NCBI GenBank assembly: GCA_947367855.1 | Contig: CANBFE010000031.1 | Coordinates: 1 to 38,147, forward strand | Direction: 5' to 3' | Source of the DNA: an uncultured Lachnospiraceae bacterium | Lineage (GTDB): Bacteria > Bacillota > Clostridia > Lachnospirales > Lachnospiraceae | Length of the DNA: 38,147 nt | Part shown: piece after piece, positions 6,104 to 14,952 of the stretch | How positions within the stretch are numbered: position 1 is the stretch's first letter | Layout: every line of letters begins with the position of its first letter | Notes under the pieces: model-generated | Databases searched by the model: none | What the model was told of the DNA's origin: nothing | Seen by the model: only the letters and a program-made list of their open reading frames with translations | Made by a program: the position numbers and the translations under genes

Positions 6104-8482
6104 ATGAAAAGGAAAAGGAGCAGAATCATTGCTGCAGCGGCTGTCCTGGGGCTTGTCATAACAGGATGCGGCAGAGGGGATGCAGACAGAGGGCAGGAAT
6201 CCCCGGAGGGCCTGTCGAACATGGGAATTGATATCAATAACGGCGTGGAAGGCGGTACAGGAAAAACGGCCGGGGACAGTGATGCAGGAGGCAGGGATGG
6301 GGAAGGTGCAGCGGGCAATGCAGGCAGCAGCGGCGGGGAGGATGGTCCCGTCACCTGGCAGGCAGCCTGGTTTTCCCTGGAGAACGCCTATACGCAGGTC
6401 TTGCAGTCGGACGGGGCATTTTACGGATTGTGTGACAGGAACGGCGGGGCACAGCTGGACAGAATCGGGAGGGAGAGCCTATCCGTGGAGGGAACGGTTC
6501 CGCTGCAGGATGGGGCGCTGGAGTCCGGCCTGGCTGCAGACAGGGAGGGAAACCTATATGTGCCGGCAGCGGGGGAAGTGCCGGGACTGTGGAAGATTGA
6601 CGCCCGGAGCGGTTCCGGGGAGTATGAAAAGATAGAACTGGAAGACTGCTCTGACAGGAACGATCTGTTCTTAAAGGGCATCGGCACAGATTCACAAGGG
6701 TATTCTTATATCTGGTGCGGCCTGATGATTCCGGAGGTGGAGAACAGGAATGGCGTGGAATCGGAAGTATGGCATATGGCGGACCGGGTTTATGTGAAGG
6801 ACGGGCAGATGAAGACCGTTTTTTACCAGGATATTGCGGATATGTCAGGGGTGGATGTGCTGTACTTCCAGATTGACGGGCAGGGCAGACCGGGCTTTCT
6901 GGTGAAGGATCAGACGGAAATTCTGCTGCAGGAAATCGATACGGCCAATCAGAAATTAAGGGAGCCGGAGAGACTGGGAACAGCCTTTGACTGCTTCGGC
7001 ATGGAGGATGCAAATATTCCGGAACATCTGACCTACACAGGCGCAGGCTGGCTGTACTGCCGGGATAATCGCCTTTACGAATTCCGGTATGAGGAGCAGG
7101 AAAAGGTCCAGGTACTGGATTTGACAGCCTACGGGCTTTTGTCCTCGGATATTGTGTTTCTGGGAAAGGGGGAAGATCAGATTGATGTGGTTCGCCGGGG
7201 AGAGCAGTCCGATTCCCTGGAACTGGCTGTCTTTACGCCGGGCAGAACGGACAAGACCATCGTGAGCCTTGGGGTGACCATGGCGGCACAGGATCTGGAG
7301 GCGGCAGTGGCCCGGTTTAACCGGGAAAGCGCCGGATACCGGGTGGAAACAGTGGATTATTTCAGCCGGGAGGGAAGCTATGAGGACGCCTGTGAACAGC
7401 TGAAACTGGATGTGGTTACCGGAAAGGCGCCGGATATTATCGCCGTCTCGGGAGTGGATTACCGGATCTTTTCCGGGAAGGGCGTGTTGGCGGATCTGTA
7501 CGGCTTTATGGAGGAGGACGGGGAGTGCTCCAAAGACAGGTTGGTACAGTCCGTGCTGAAGGCCTGTGAGGAGCAGGGGCATTTATACAGCATTTCTCCT
7601 TCGTTCCAGATCCATACCATATGGGGATACGCAGATGTGACCGGGGGAAAGAGCGGCGTCACTTTTTCGGAGCTGCTGGGGATATTGGAAGACAACGGAA
7701 AGGATTTCAATGCCATAGGCGGTTTTTCCGCAGACGAACCTGTGCTGACCAGGCTCTGCAGCGCAGCCATGGATGAATTTGTGGACTGGGAGACGGGAAC
7801 TTGTGAATTTGACGGGGCGTATTTTAAGGAAGTGCTTTCCTTTGCCAAAAACTATCATCCCGCAGGCGGAGACTGGAGCTATCTGCAGGGAATCCGGAAC
7901 AGGGAGCAGGTGCTTACCGCAGGCATGATTTCCAGTGTGGCGGATTATCAGCTGGAAAAGGTCATATATGGCGGGAATCTTGGTTTTCTGGGCTATCCCG
8001 GAGCAGGGGGCAGCGGCACGGCCATGGATTTCCGGGACAGTGCGGTGGCTGTCAACGGAAGGAGCCGGAATCAGGAAGGGGCCTGGGAATTCGTGAAGTT
8101 TTACCTGCTGCAGGGATATGACGGGCAGGGATTCCCCATGGTGCAGGAGCGCTTCGATGAGGTGATGGAAGCCGCCATGCAGGAGGCGTATGCCGACTCC
8201 GAGGAATCCGGAAGCGAAAATAATTCCCAGAGAGAACGGATGCCCAAGGCGTATTACGGAGATGGGGACGACAGCGTCGCAGTCTATGCCGCCACCCGGG
8301 CGGAGGTAGAGGCGGTTCTGGAACTGGTGGAGAGCGTGGAAAACCGGTTTGAATTGCATGCGGACATTCAGAATATCATCAATGAGGAGGCGGAGGGGTA
8401 TTTTTCCGGACAAATGGATTTGGACAGTACCGTGGACAAGATGCAGAACAGGGTCAGCCTGCTGCTGCAGGAGGCGCGGTAG
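6104..8482 (+). CDS. Large lipoprotein: propeller-like half plus solute-binding half
   Basis: A 792-residue exported lipoprotein. The signal peptide ends in a lipobox with C22 (LVITGC). A Gly/Ser/Asp-rich linker (about 25-85) is followed by a region (about 85-380) with repeated short strand motifs such as DREGNLYVPA, DSQGYSYIW and DNRLYEFRY, suggestive of a beta-propeller. From about 385 the protein looks like a family-1 extracellular solute-binding protein (LEAAVARFNRESAGYRVE, LKLDVVTGKAPDIIAV). DWETG at 561-565 is shared with the next gene, as is the C-terminal tail. Ordinary binding proteins are about 430 residues, so the N-terminal half is extra. It is not next to sugar permeases but follows a two-component/ABC block. 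Ligand unknown; a role in presenting a ligand to the transporter or in sensing is inference. Confidence 0.8.
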   Translation: MKRKRSRIIAAAAVLGLVITGCGRGDADRGQESPEGLSNMGIDINNGVEGGTGKTAGDSDAGGRDGEGAAGNAGSSGGEDGPVTWQAAWFSLENAYTQVLQSDGAFYGLCDRNGGAQLDRIGRESLSVEGTVPLQDGALESGLAADREGNLYVPAAGEVPGLWKIDARSGSGEYEKIELEDCSDRNDLFLKGIGTDSQGYSYIWCGLMIPEVENRNGVESEVWHMADRVYVKDGQMKTVFYQDIADMSGVDVLYFQIDGQGRPGFLVKDQTEILLQEIDTANQKLREPERLGTAFDCFGMEDANIPEHLTYTGAGWLYCRDNRLYEFRYEEQEKVQVLDLTAYGLLSSDIVFLGKGEDQIDVVRRGEQSDSLELAVFTPGRTDKTIVSLGVTMAAQDLEAAVARFNRESAGYRVETVDYFSREGSYEDACEQLKLDVVTGKAPDIIAVSGVDYRIFSGKGVLADLYGFMEEDGECSKDRLVQSVLKACEEQGHLYSISPSFQIHTIWGYADVTGGKSGVTFSELLGILEDNGKDFNAIGGFSADEPVLTRLCSAAMDEFVDWETGTCEFDGAYFKEVLSFAKNYHPAGGDWSYLQGIRNREQVLTAGMISSVADYQLEKVIYGGNLGFLGYPGAGGSGTAMDFRDSAVAVNGRSRNQEGAWEFVKFYLLQGYDGQGFPMVQERFDEVMEAAMQEAYADSEESGSENNSQRERMPKAYYGDGDDSVAVYAATRAEVEAVLELVESVENRFELHADIQNIINEEAEGYFSGQMDLDSTVDKMQNRVSLLLQEAR

Positions 8483-8522
8483 GAAACTTTTAAAACAAAC
8501 GAAAGGCAGTGAGGCGTCCTAT

Positions 8523-10859
8523 ATGAAAAGACAGAGAAAAATCAGTTTCCGGTATTTTGCAGTCTGTCTGACGGTGTGCGTCAGCCTGCTCCTGACGGCA
8601 TGCGGGAAGGACAGTGCCGCGGGTGGCGATGGAGAGGCAGGAAGCGGGGAAGCAGAAAGGCAAGTGACGGGAGGGAGCGAATCCGGGGAAAGCATTGCTT
8701 CCGGAACTCCCGGGAGGGAATGGGTTTATGTACCCGAGGTGATTACGGTAGGGGACTCCAGGGCGGATTATGACGGGATGGGGTTGGTGGGAGACGAGAT
8801 CTGTTATATTTCCATGAGCGGTGAGGCAGAGGATGAGGCGCAGAAAATATGCCGGTATTCCTTAACTGACAGGGAACTGGACAGGCTTGACATCCAGTGG
8901 CCCCTGGAAGAGAAAAGACTGGAAATCTGTTCTTATGTTTTTGCGCCGGATTACAGTGTATGGCTGATTGTAAATGCCTATTCCGCTGATTACGGTCAGT
9001 TAAAGCGTTATCTGTGCAGGTTTGATTCGGAAGGAAAGAACCTGTTTTATCAGAATGTTACGGAGGAAATGGGCAGGGGCAGCTATGTGGGCGATATGGT
9101 ATTGGACGGACAGGGCCGGATTTATGTTTTTACCAGTGAGTATGCGCCGGGAGAGGAAGCGGGAGTCTGGCTGTATACGGAGGAGGGAAGCTATCAGGGA
9201 GAGCTGTCCTTCGGTGTTTCGGAAACAGCTGTGGTTCGGGGAACGGTAAACGGGGAGGCGGACAGGTTGTATGTCTGTATCAGCGAAGGGGAAAACCCGG
9301 ACCATTGTACTGTGTGGGAGGTGGATTTTCAGGAAAAAAAACTGACGGAGGTGATGGAGGATTTCCCGAATGTCAAAGGATTATGTAAGGGAAACGGAAC
9401 TGAAACGGGCCTGAATGGCCTCCTGCTTTATGACGACAAACTTGTCTGCAATTACGGTTTTTCCGCCCATGAAAATGGTTCCGGACAAACCCTGGAGGAA
9501 CTGTTTGCCTGGACGGACAGCGATATCAACGGGTATTTTGTGGAAAGTATGGGCGTTCTGGAAGACGGCAGATACTATGCCGCAGTGGAGGACTGGGAAA
9601 ATAACGACAGGTGTATAGTGATCCTGCAGAAAACAAAGGCAGCGGAGGCGGTGCAGAAGGAAAATATCATGCTTGCCACCGTGAACGGGGGAAGCAGTCT
9701 CACGGCCCTGGCGGTGAAATTCAACAGGAGCCAGGTACAGTATCATCTTGACCTGAAAAATTACGATTCCCTGACGGATTTGTACAATGCCATCCTGACC
9801 AGAGAACCCATAGATCTCATTGATTTATCCGGGGTCAACATAGAGAGTCTGCTGCGACAGGGGATTCTGGAAGATTTGCGGTTTTGGGTGGAGCAGTCGG
9901 AGGCGTTTGCCCCTTCTGATTTTTTGGAGGGAATCCTGGATACTTATACCGTGGACGGCGTTCTGGCAGGCATTCCCCGGACTTTTTCACTGCGGACCAT
10001 GGTGGGGAAAAAGGCAGTGGCTGACGAGAGCGCGCTGACGCCGGAGCGCCTGTTTGCGGCGGCCCAGGACAGTTCCGGGGCTGTTCCTGTGGGGGCGGTC
10101 ACACGGGATGAGATGATGCAGTACCTTATGGCGTTCAACCAGGATGCTTTTATTGACTGGGAGACAGGAGAGTGCAGGTTTGATTCGGAGCAGTTTGAGG
10201 CCGTTCTGAAATTTGTAAGCCGATTTCCGGATACCCTGGAAAGCGGAAAGGAAGAGGAATACCTGCCGGGAAAGGTTCAAAGCGGTGAGATATTGTATAC
10301 GATAGTAGATATTTACAATCTAAAGAGCCTGCAGATTTATCAGGAAATGTTCGGGAAAGAGGTCAGCCTGGGATTTCCTGCCATGGACGGACAGGGAGGA
10401 ACGCTGCTTTTTCCGAAAGATGCGTTCGGAATCACTTCCATGTCGCAGCAGAAGGAAGGGGCATGGGCATTTGTGGAGAGCGTCCTGGGGGCAGAGGAGG
10501 AAATTTACAATCTGCGTTGGATGTTGGGCGAATTTCCGTCGTTGAAGAAACATATGGATACCATCGCATCCAGTGAAATGGAAGAGGACCGTAAATGGGC
10601 GGAGGAAGGCTACGAGTTCGGCGCCCGGATTTTTGAAGACGGAACAGTCATCCAATTCCATGCTTTGACCCGGGAGGAAATCGATACCATACTGGGCCTG
10701 GTGAAACATGCAAGACCCTACTTTTCCGCCCAGGAGGATCAGGTGCTCCGGATTATCGGCGAAGAAGCCGCCGCTTACTACAGCGGGCAGAAAGGGGCGG
10801 AGGCTGTGATGGAGATCATCCAGAACCGTGTGCAGCTTTATGTCAATGAAAGCAGGTGA
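8523..10859 (+). CDS. Second large lipoprotein, paralogue of the preceding gene
   Basis: A 778-residue protein starting at ATG 8523, 40 nt after its neighbour. The lipobox is LLTAC with C27. The layout repeats that of the upstream gene: linker, propeller-like strands (DGQGRIYVFTSEY, ADRLYVCISEG), then a solute-binding region from about 375 (LTALAVKFNRSQVQYHLD). The motif DWETG recurs (545-549) and the C-termini align (EEAAAYYSGQ, IIQNRVQLYVNESR). The two proteins are clearly diverged duplicates and probably form one transcript. The ligand is unknown. The ribosome binding site is weak (GAGG about 9 nt before the ATG), so coupling to translation of the first gene is possible. Confidence 0.8.
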   Translation: MKRQRKISFRYFAVCLTVCVSLLLTACGKDSAAGGDGEAGSGEAERQVTGGSESGESIASGTPGREWVYVPEVITVGDSRADYDGMGLVGDEICYISMSGEAEDEAQKICRYSLTDRELDRLDIQWPLEEKRLEICSYVFAPDYSVWLIVNAYSADYGQLKRYLCRFDSEGKNLFYQNVTEEMGRGSYVGDMVLDGQGRIYVFTSEYAPGEEAGVWLYTEEGSYQGELSFGVSETAVVRGTVNGEADRLYVCISEGENPDHCTVWEVDFQEKKLTEVMEDFPNVKGLCKGNGTETGLNGLLLYDDKLVCNYGFSAHENGSGQTLEELFAWTDSDINGYFVESMGVLEDGRYYAAVEDWENNDRCIVILQKTKAAEAVQKENIMLATVNGGSSLTALAVKFNRSQVQYHLDLKNYDSLTDLYNAILTREPIDLIDLSGVNIESLLRQGILEDLRFWVEQSEAFAPSDFLEGILDTYTVDGVLAGIPRTFSLRTMVGKKAVADESALTPERLFAAAQDSSGAVPVGAVTRDEMMQYLMAFNQDAFIDWETGECRFDSEQFEAVLKFVSRFPDTLESGKEEEYLPGKVQSGEILYTIVDIYNLKSLQIYQEMFGKEVSLGFPAMDGQGGTLLFPKDAFGITSMSQQKEGAWAFVESVLGAEEEIYNLRWMLGEFPSLKKHMDTIASSEMEEDRKWAEEGYEFGARIFEDGTVIQFHALTREEIDTILGLVKHARPYFSAQEDQVLRIIGEEAAAYYSGQKGAEAVMEIIQNRVQLYVNESR

Positions 10860-10903
10860 TTCGGCTGTGTTCTTCTGTCCGGGGGCTGCCGTGCCCGCAG
10901 GCG

Positions 10904-11395
10904 TCAGTCCCATTCGTTTAAGCCAAGACTCTGTCTGTGCCGGGCCTCTTCAAAGGTCAGGCGGGGCAGGTCTTCCGCCAGATATTCCATAAGCTCGTTG
11001 ATGCCGTCCCGAGTCACATTGTTGATCAGGAAAATGCGCTCGCAGCCGGCATTGATCATCCATTGTCTGACCATGGGGATATTGGCATAGGGAGAGTCTA
11101 TTTTGGTAATAATGCCGATGAGAGGGCGCAGAATAAAAGAACGCAGGCTTGCGCTGAACAGGTTGAAGGGTTCGTCTGCGGCCTGGACCACGGCTACCAC
11201 ATCCGCCTCAAAGGAAAAGCAGGCAAGCCCCACGCTGAAGCATTTGGATTCCGCATATTCTCCCGGAGAGTCGATGGTATCGTCCCCGGAGCTGGTATAT
11301 TGTGTTTTTACATAATGAAGCTCTTCGCCCCGAAGCGCCTGGGTCAGGGAAGTTTTCCCGGCTTCGCTTCTGCCCATCAGAAATAATTTTTTCAT
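10904..11395 (-). CDS. eutP: EutP/PduV-like GTPase
   Basis: A 163-residue small P-loop protein. GRSEAGKTS (8-16) is the Walker A loop, DSPGEY (42-47) fits the G3 switch and TKID (97-100) is G4. These match EutP/PduV, proteins found with ethanolamine and propanediol microcompartments. PduV is reported to associate with the shell and EutP to have acetate kinase activity in Salmonella. It is the last gene of a three-gene minus-strand operon, 18 nt after the second shell protein. No ethanolamine or propanediol enzyme gene is nearby, so its partner compartment must be encoded elsewhere or be of another kind. Confidence 0.88.
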   Translation of the reverse strand: MKKLFLMGRSEAGKTSLTQALRGEELHYVKTQYTSSGDDTIDSPGEYAESKCFSVGLACFSFEADVVAVVQAADEPFNLFSASLRSFILRPLIGIITKIDSPYANIPMVRQWMINAGCERIFLINNVTRDGINELMEYLAEDLPRLTFEEARHRQSLGLNEWD

Positions 11396-11413
11396 GTGCC
11401 GCCCCTTTCGGTT

Positions 11414-11842
11414 TTAGCTGCGGTGGATTTCACAGGTATGAAAATGCAGTTCCTCTCTGAAAAAGCGAACCACTTCTTCCACGGCCGTCTGCACTTCCGA
11501 CAGCCTTCCGGTGAGAATCAGGGAACCGCAGAACCGATCCATAAAGCCAATCTCCACATCCGCGCTTTTCATTGCCACATCTGCAGCCACCACCACGGCT
11601 TCCCAGGGGGTAAACCGAATCAGGCCGATGGATTCTCCCCGATGATCTTCCCCTTCATGGACGCCGATATGAAGACCCAGGTTCTGATAGACACAGGACT
11701 GGGAGACGCCGATGACATGGGCCAGGCAGACTTCTTTTCCCGGGATGCGCAGACGTGTGATGCGCAGTTTTTTATTCTTAAGCCGTTCATAATCCTCATG
11801 GAACAGCCTTTCCAACAGTTCTTTCTGTGTTATATGGGACAT
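11414..11842 (-). CDS. Microcompartment shell protein, EutS/PduU-like, N-terminally extended
   Basis: A 142-residue BMC-domain protein starting at ATG 11842 with AGGAAG 6 nt upstream. From about residue 27 it follows the EutS/PduU pattern: RIPGKEVCLAHVIG, then GESIGLIRFTPWEAVVVAADVAMKS in outline, and GFMDRFCGSLILTG. EutS/PduU proteins are circularly permuted hexamers about 115 residues long with a small beta-barrel on one face. The extra 20-25 residues at the start (SHITQKELLERLFHEDYER) look like an amphipathic helix, absent from the neighbouring paralogue. It starts 10 nt after the end of that paralogue, so the two are co-translated and might form mixed or separate hexamers. Confidence 0.87.
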   Translation of the reverse strand: MSHITQKELLERLFHEDYERLKNKKLRITRLRIPGKEVCLAHVIGVSQSCVYQNLGLHIGVHEGEDHRGESIGLIRFTPWEAVVVAADVAMKSADVEIGFMDRFCGSLILTGRLSEVQTAVEEVVRFFREELHFHTCEIHRS

Positions 11843-11852
11843 GGCATTCTTC

Positions 11853-12218
11853 CTATCTCTTTGTGATTTTGCAGACCACATATCCCAGGTCATCCCGGAA
11901 ATAATTCACGATTTCCGTCATGGCAGACATGACGTCGGAAATCTCCCCGGTGATAATCAGGGTTCCCGTAAAGCGGTCCGCAAAGCCAAGATATACATTT
12001 CCGCTTTTGACCGCAATATCGGAGGCAATGACGGCAGATTCCGGCGGCGTCATGTTCATGATGCCGATGGCCGCGGACTGATAGTCAACCTGGGGGTTTA
12101 ACCCAAGCTTCTGGTATATAATCGGCGCCGGCCCTCCCATTACATGGGCGAATGTGATCTCCTTGCCCGCCACGGTTTCCTGTACGATTCTGATGCGTTC
12201 TTCCTGTCCGTTTGCCAT
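11853..12218 (-). CDS. eutS: Microcompartment shell protein, EutS/PduU-like
   Basis: A 121-residue BMC-domain protein, first gene of the operon. ATG 12218 has GGAAGG about 3-4 nt upstream. The sequence IVQETVAGKEITFAHVMG, AAIGIMNMTPPESAVIASD and LGFADRFTGTLIITG matches EutS/PduU closely in order and length. These form the trimmed hexameric tiles of ethanolamine and propanediol microcompartments. It is followed by a second shell paralogue and a EutP-like GTPase, with no enzyme genes on either side (a lipoprotein gene converges downstream and an anion channel diverges upstream). A promoter lies 50-80 nt upstream. Confidence 0.9.
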   Translation of the reverse strand: MANGQEERIRIVQETVAGKEITFAHVMGGPAPIIYQKLGLNPQVDYQSAAIGIMNMTPPESAVIASDIAVKSGNVYLGFADRFTGTLIITGEISDVMSAMTEIVNYFRDDLGYVVCKITKR

Positions 12219-12267
12219 CTGCCTTCCATTCCTTCCCGATAGATGCTTTTGTTGTAGTGTCAGTATC

Positions 12268-12296
12268 ATCATACTATCCGGAAAGTTTTCTGTCAA
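12268..12296 (-). promoter_or_regulatory. Near-consensus sigma-A promoter for the shell-protein operon
   Basis: On the minus strand TTGACA (12291-12296) is separated by exactly 17 nt from TATGAT (12268-12273). The -10 lies 49 nt upstream of the first shell-protein ATG. A promoter this strong without an obvious activator site suggests steady expression or control by a repressor not seen here. Confidence 0.75.
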
Positions 12297-12331
12297 GCTG
12301 AAAACAGCGGAAAACCGGGGCTTCACAGGGG

Positions 12332-12360
12332 TTGCCAATTCAATTTTTTTCTGATAGAAT
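12332..12360 (+). promoter_or_regulatory. Sigma-A promoter for the CLC channel gene
   Basis: TTGCCA (12332-12337), 17-nt spacer, TAGAAT (12355-12360). It lies 57 nt before the ATG of the channel gene and is divergent from the shell-operon promoter. Confidence 0.65.
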
Positions 12361-12417
12361 AAGCGGGTTGCTGAGCCGTGAATAATCATATAAGAATCTA
12401 CAGGATGTGGTATAAGA

Positions 12418-13665
12418 ATGATTTTATTTTTAAAAGGGATAGGAAGCAAGTTTTTAAATTTTGCAAAATGGGTGGCAGTATCCTGTATTGTGGGAGCTGT
12501 AATCGGTCCTGTGGGCGCTGCCTTTTATTATGGGTTGGAACTGGCCACGGAATTTCGGACGGAGCGCCCGGGGGTGATTCTGGGGTTGCCGTTGGCGGGC
12601 CTGGTGATTGTATTTCTCTATCATATTGCGGGGAAGGATAATGACAGGGGGACCAACAGCGTGCTTTCCGCGATCCGCTCGGAGGAACGGCTGACCATTG
12701 CGGCTGCGCCGCTGATTTTTATCAGCACCATTCTGACCCATCTTTTCGGCGGCTCTGCAGGCAGAGAGGGAGCGGCTCTGCAGGTGGGAGGCAGTATCGG
12801 GAATGGATTCGGAAGGCTGTTTGGCATGGATGAAGCGGACAGGCATGTGATGATTATGTGCGGCATGAGCGCCTGTTTTGCGGCCGTGTTCGGAACGCCC
12901 ATGGCTGCGGCCGTATTTTCCATGGAGGTGGTCAGCGTCGGCATTATGTACTATTCGGCGTTGGTGCCCTGTGTGCTGGCAAGTCTGGTGGCTTCGGGAA
13001 TTGCCCATGCCCTGGGAACCGTGGCAGAGAGGATGCCGGTTTTCGATGTGCCTGAATTTACCTGGGTAAACGGGGGGAAAACCATTGTATTGGCGTTTTT
13101 CTGCGCATTGCTGAGTGTCCTGTTCTGCGTCACTCTGCATGCGGCGGAGGCTTTAGGAAAAAAGTGGATAAAAAACCGCTATCTGCGAATTGCCCTGGCG
13201 GGGCTGCTGATTGTGCTGCTTGCGGCGCTTTTCGGGACAGGGGATTATCTGGGAGCGGGGATGAATATCATTGAAAAATGCATGGAAGGGGAGGCGGTGC
13301 CCGGGGCGTTCCTGGTGAAAATCCTGTTTACGGCCATTACTCTGGGCGCGGGCTTCAAAGGAGGAGAGATTGTTCCCTGCTTTTTTGTGGGAGCCACCTT
13401 CGGATGTATGATGGGCGGTGTGATGGGACTGCCCGGCTCTCTGTGTGCAGCAGTGGGTATGGCGGCATTGTTCTGCGGTGTGACAAACTGTCCCATTACC
13501 GCGCTGCTGATCTCCCTGGAGGTATTCGGCATGGAGGGGTTTCCTTATTTTCTGGCGGGAACCGCGGTAAGCTATATGCTGTCGGGCTACCAGAGCCTGT
13601 ATCATACCCAGAAAATTATTTACTCCAAATATAAAGCCGAATATATCGGAAAAAAAGCGGAGTGA
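12418..13665 (+). CDS. CLC-family anion channel or antiporter
   Basis: A 415-residue polytopic membrane protein. GGSAGREGAALQ (111-122) is the CLC GREGP-type selectivity segment, with the gating glutamate at E117. GAGFKGGEIVPCFFVGATFG is the second conserved pore segment. The GREG-A-Q and GFKGGE wording is closer, as far as I recall, to the CLC subgroup linked to fluoride export than to classic EriC chloride antiporters (GREGPxxQ, GSGIP), but this is not certain. No fluoride riboswitch is evident in the 60-nt leader. Length is near the usual 400-450. The ribosome binding site is weak (AGGA 12 nt away). Promoter at 12332; the next gene has its own promoter. Confidence 0.88.
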   Translation: MILFLKGIGSKFLNFAKWVAVSCIVGAVIGPVGAAFYYGLELATEFRTERPGVILGLPLAGLVIVFLYHIAGKDNDRGTNSVLSAIRSEERLTIAAAPLIFISTILTHLFGGSAGREGAALQVGGSIGNGFGRLFGMDEADRHVMIMCGMSACFAAVFGTPMAAAVFSMEVVSVGIMYYSALVPCVLASLVASGIAHALGTVAERMPVFDVPEFTWVNGGKTIVLAFFCALLSVLFCVTLHAAEALGKKWIKNRYLRIALAGLLIVLLAALFGTGDYLGAGMNIIEKCMEGEAVPGAFLVKILFTAITLGAGFKGGEIVPCFFVGATFGCMMGGVMGLPGSLCAAVGMAALFCGVTNCPITALLISLEVFGMEGFPYFLAGTAVSYMLSGYQSLYHTQKIIYSKYKAEYIGKKAE

Positions 13666-13672
13666 GTTATAT

Positions 13673-13701
13673 TTGCATATTTGCCGGAATCATGCTAAAA
13701 T
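13673..13701 (+). promoter_or_regulatory. Promoter of the GntR/LacI-type regulator
   Basis: TTGCAT (13673-13678), 17-nt spacer, TAAAAT (13696-13701). Transcription would start near 13708. That leaves only about 5 nt before the ATG at 13713 and supports the later ATG at 13755 as the real start of the regulator. Confidence 0.55.
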
Positions 13702-13754
13702 GAGAAATAGATATGGCAAACATGATAAATATATCAGGAACGGGGGCAGCAGTC

Positions 13755-14897
13755 ATGGAGGAAGAGAAGTGTTTATATCAGACGGTATATTCCACATTGC
13801 AGGAGCAGATACGGACGGGGAAGATTCAGCCGGGGGAGCGTCTGCCTGCGGAGAAGGTACTGGCGGAGGAATTTGATGTCAGCCGGATTACCGTGCAGAA
13901 GGCGATGAGTATGCTGGTGCAGGACGGCTATGTGATCAGGCGGCCCGGCCGGGGAAGTTTCGCCACCATGAATGTGAAAACACTGGAGGGGGAAAAGGGA
14001 GAGGACGGAAATATACATGGGGAATCGGCCCGGATAATCGGACTGGTGATGGAGGACTTTTCCGCAAGCTTTGGTCTTGAGCTGCTGAAGGCCATTGAGG
14101 AGGCTGCGGACAGGGAGGGATATTCTCTGTGTATCAAGCGTTCCAGAGGAGATCAGAAGCGTGAAAAGAGGATGCTGGAATCCCTTCAGGAAATGGGAGT
14201 CAAGGGGATTCTGGCCATGCCTACCCATGGGCAGCATTATAACAGGGAGATCCTGAAGATGGTGGGAGAGGGAATGCCGGTGGTATTTCTGGACCGGTAT
14301 CTGGAGGGACTTCCGGTGCCTTTTGTGGGAACGGACAATAAGAAGGCAATGGAGGGGATGATCGATTATCTTCTTCAGAAGGGGTGCCGGAAGATGGCGC
14401 TGCTGACCGCAAAGGCAGTGGAAGCCGTATCTCTGGAAAAGCGTATCGAAGGATTTGAGGAAAGGCGCAGCCGCAGTCTGACCGAGGGGCCGTCCTGGGA
14501 AGGGTACTTATTGGATACGATCCGCAGCACCATACCGGATCTGCAGAGCCAGCAGAGCATGGAGGCGGATGCGGAGAAGATAGAGCATTTTCTGGCGGAG
14601 CACAGGGAGCTGGATGCGGTGATTGCGGCGGAGTTTGACATTGCCGTTTTGACGGAAAGCGTCTGCAGGAAGATGGGAATCAGGGTGCCGGAGGAAATGC
14701 GGATCGTCTGCTTTGACGGGCCGGTTTCCACCTATGGCGAGTACACATATCCTCATGTGCGGCAGGATGAGGAGGGAATCGGCAATATGGCGGTGGAGAC
14801 ATTGGTTCGTCTGATTCAGGGAGAATCCATTATCGAGCGAATGTATGTGGAATCCCGGGTGGTGAGTCAGGATTTAGAGGGGCTTCAGGCCGTATAA
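13755..14897 (+). CDS. GntR/LacI hybrid sugar-responsive regulator, AraR-like
   Basis: A 380-residue transcription factor. A GntR-type winged helix (about 5-70: YSTLQEQIRTGKIQPGERLP, DVSRITVQKAMSML, GYVIRRPGRGSF) is joined to a LacI/periplasmic-binding effector domain (about 95-378: RIIGLVMEDF, GMPVVFLDRYL, FVGTDNKKAMEGMIDYLL, RIVCFDGP). This is the AraR layout, normally a repressor released by sugar. I chose ATG 13755 (GGGGGC 6-8 nt upstream; promoter too close for 13713). It lies directly before the sugar ABC transporter and beta-mannosidase, so control of that operon is very likely. A terminator follows the gene. Confidence 0.88.
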   Translation: MEEEKCLYQTVYSTLQEQIRTGKIQPGERLPAEKVLAEEFDVSRITVQKAMSMLVQDGYVIRRPGRGSFATMNVKTLEGEKGEDGNIHGESARIIGLVMEDFSASFGLELLKAIEEAADREGYSLCIKRSRGDQKREKRMLESLQEMGVKGILAMPTHGQHYNREILKMVGEGMPVVFLDRYLEGLPVPFVGTDNKKAMEGMIDYLLQKGCRKMALLTAKAVEAVSLEKRIEGFEERRSRSLTEGPSWEGYLLDTIRSTIPDLQSQQSMEADAEKIEHFLAEHRELDAVIAAEFDIAVLTESVCRKMGIRVPEEMRIVCFDGPVSTYGEYTYPHVRQDEEGIGNMAVETLVRLIQGESIIERMYVESRVVSQDLEGLQAV

Positions 14898-14952
14898 AAA
14901 AGAAAAAGCAAAGAAGAGGAAACAAAATAAGGGCTGTTGTACGAAGCGGAAA

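Noticed and set aside
12361..12417. Fluoride riboswitch before the CLC gene
   Set aside because: The leader is too short and shows no match to the conserved aptamer layout that I know.
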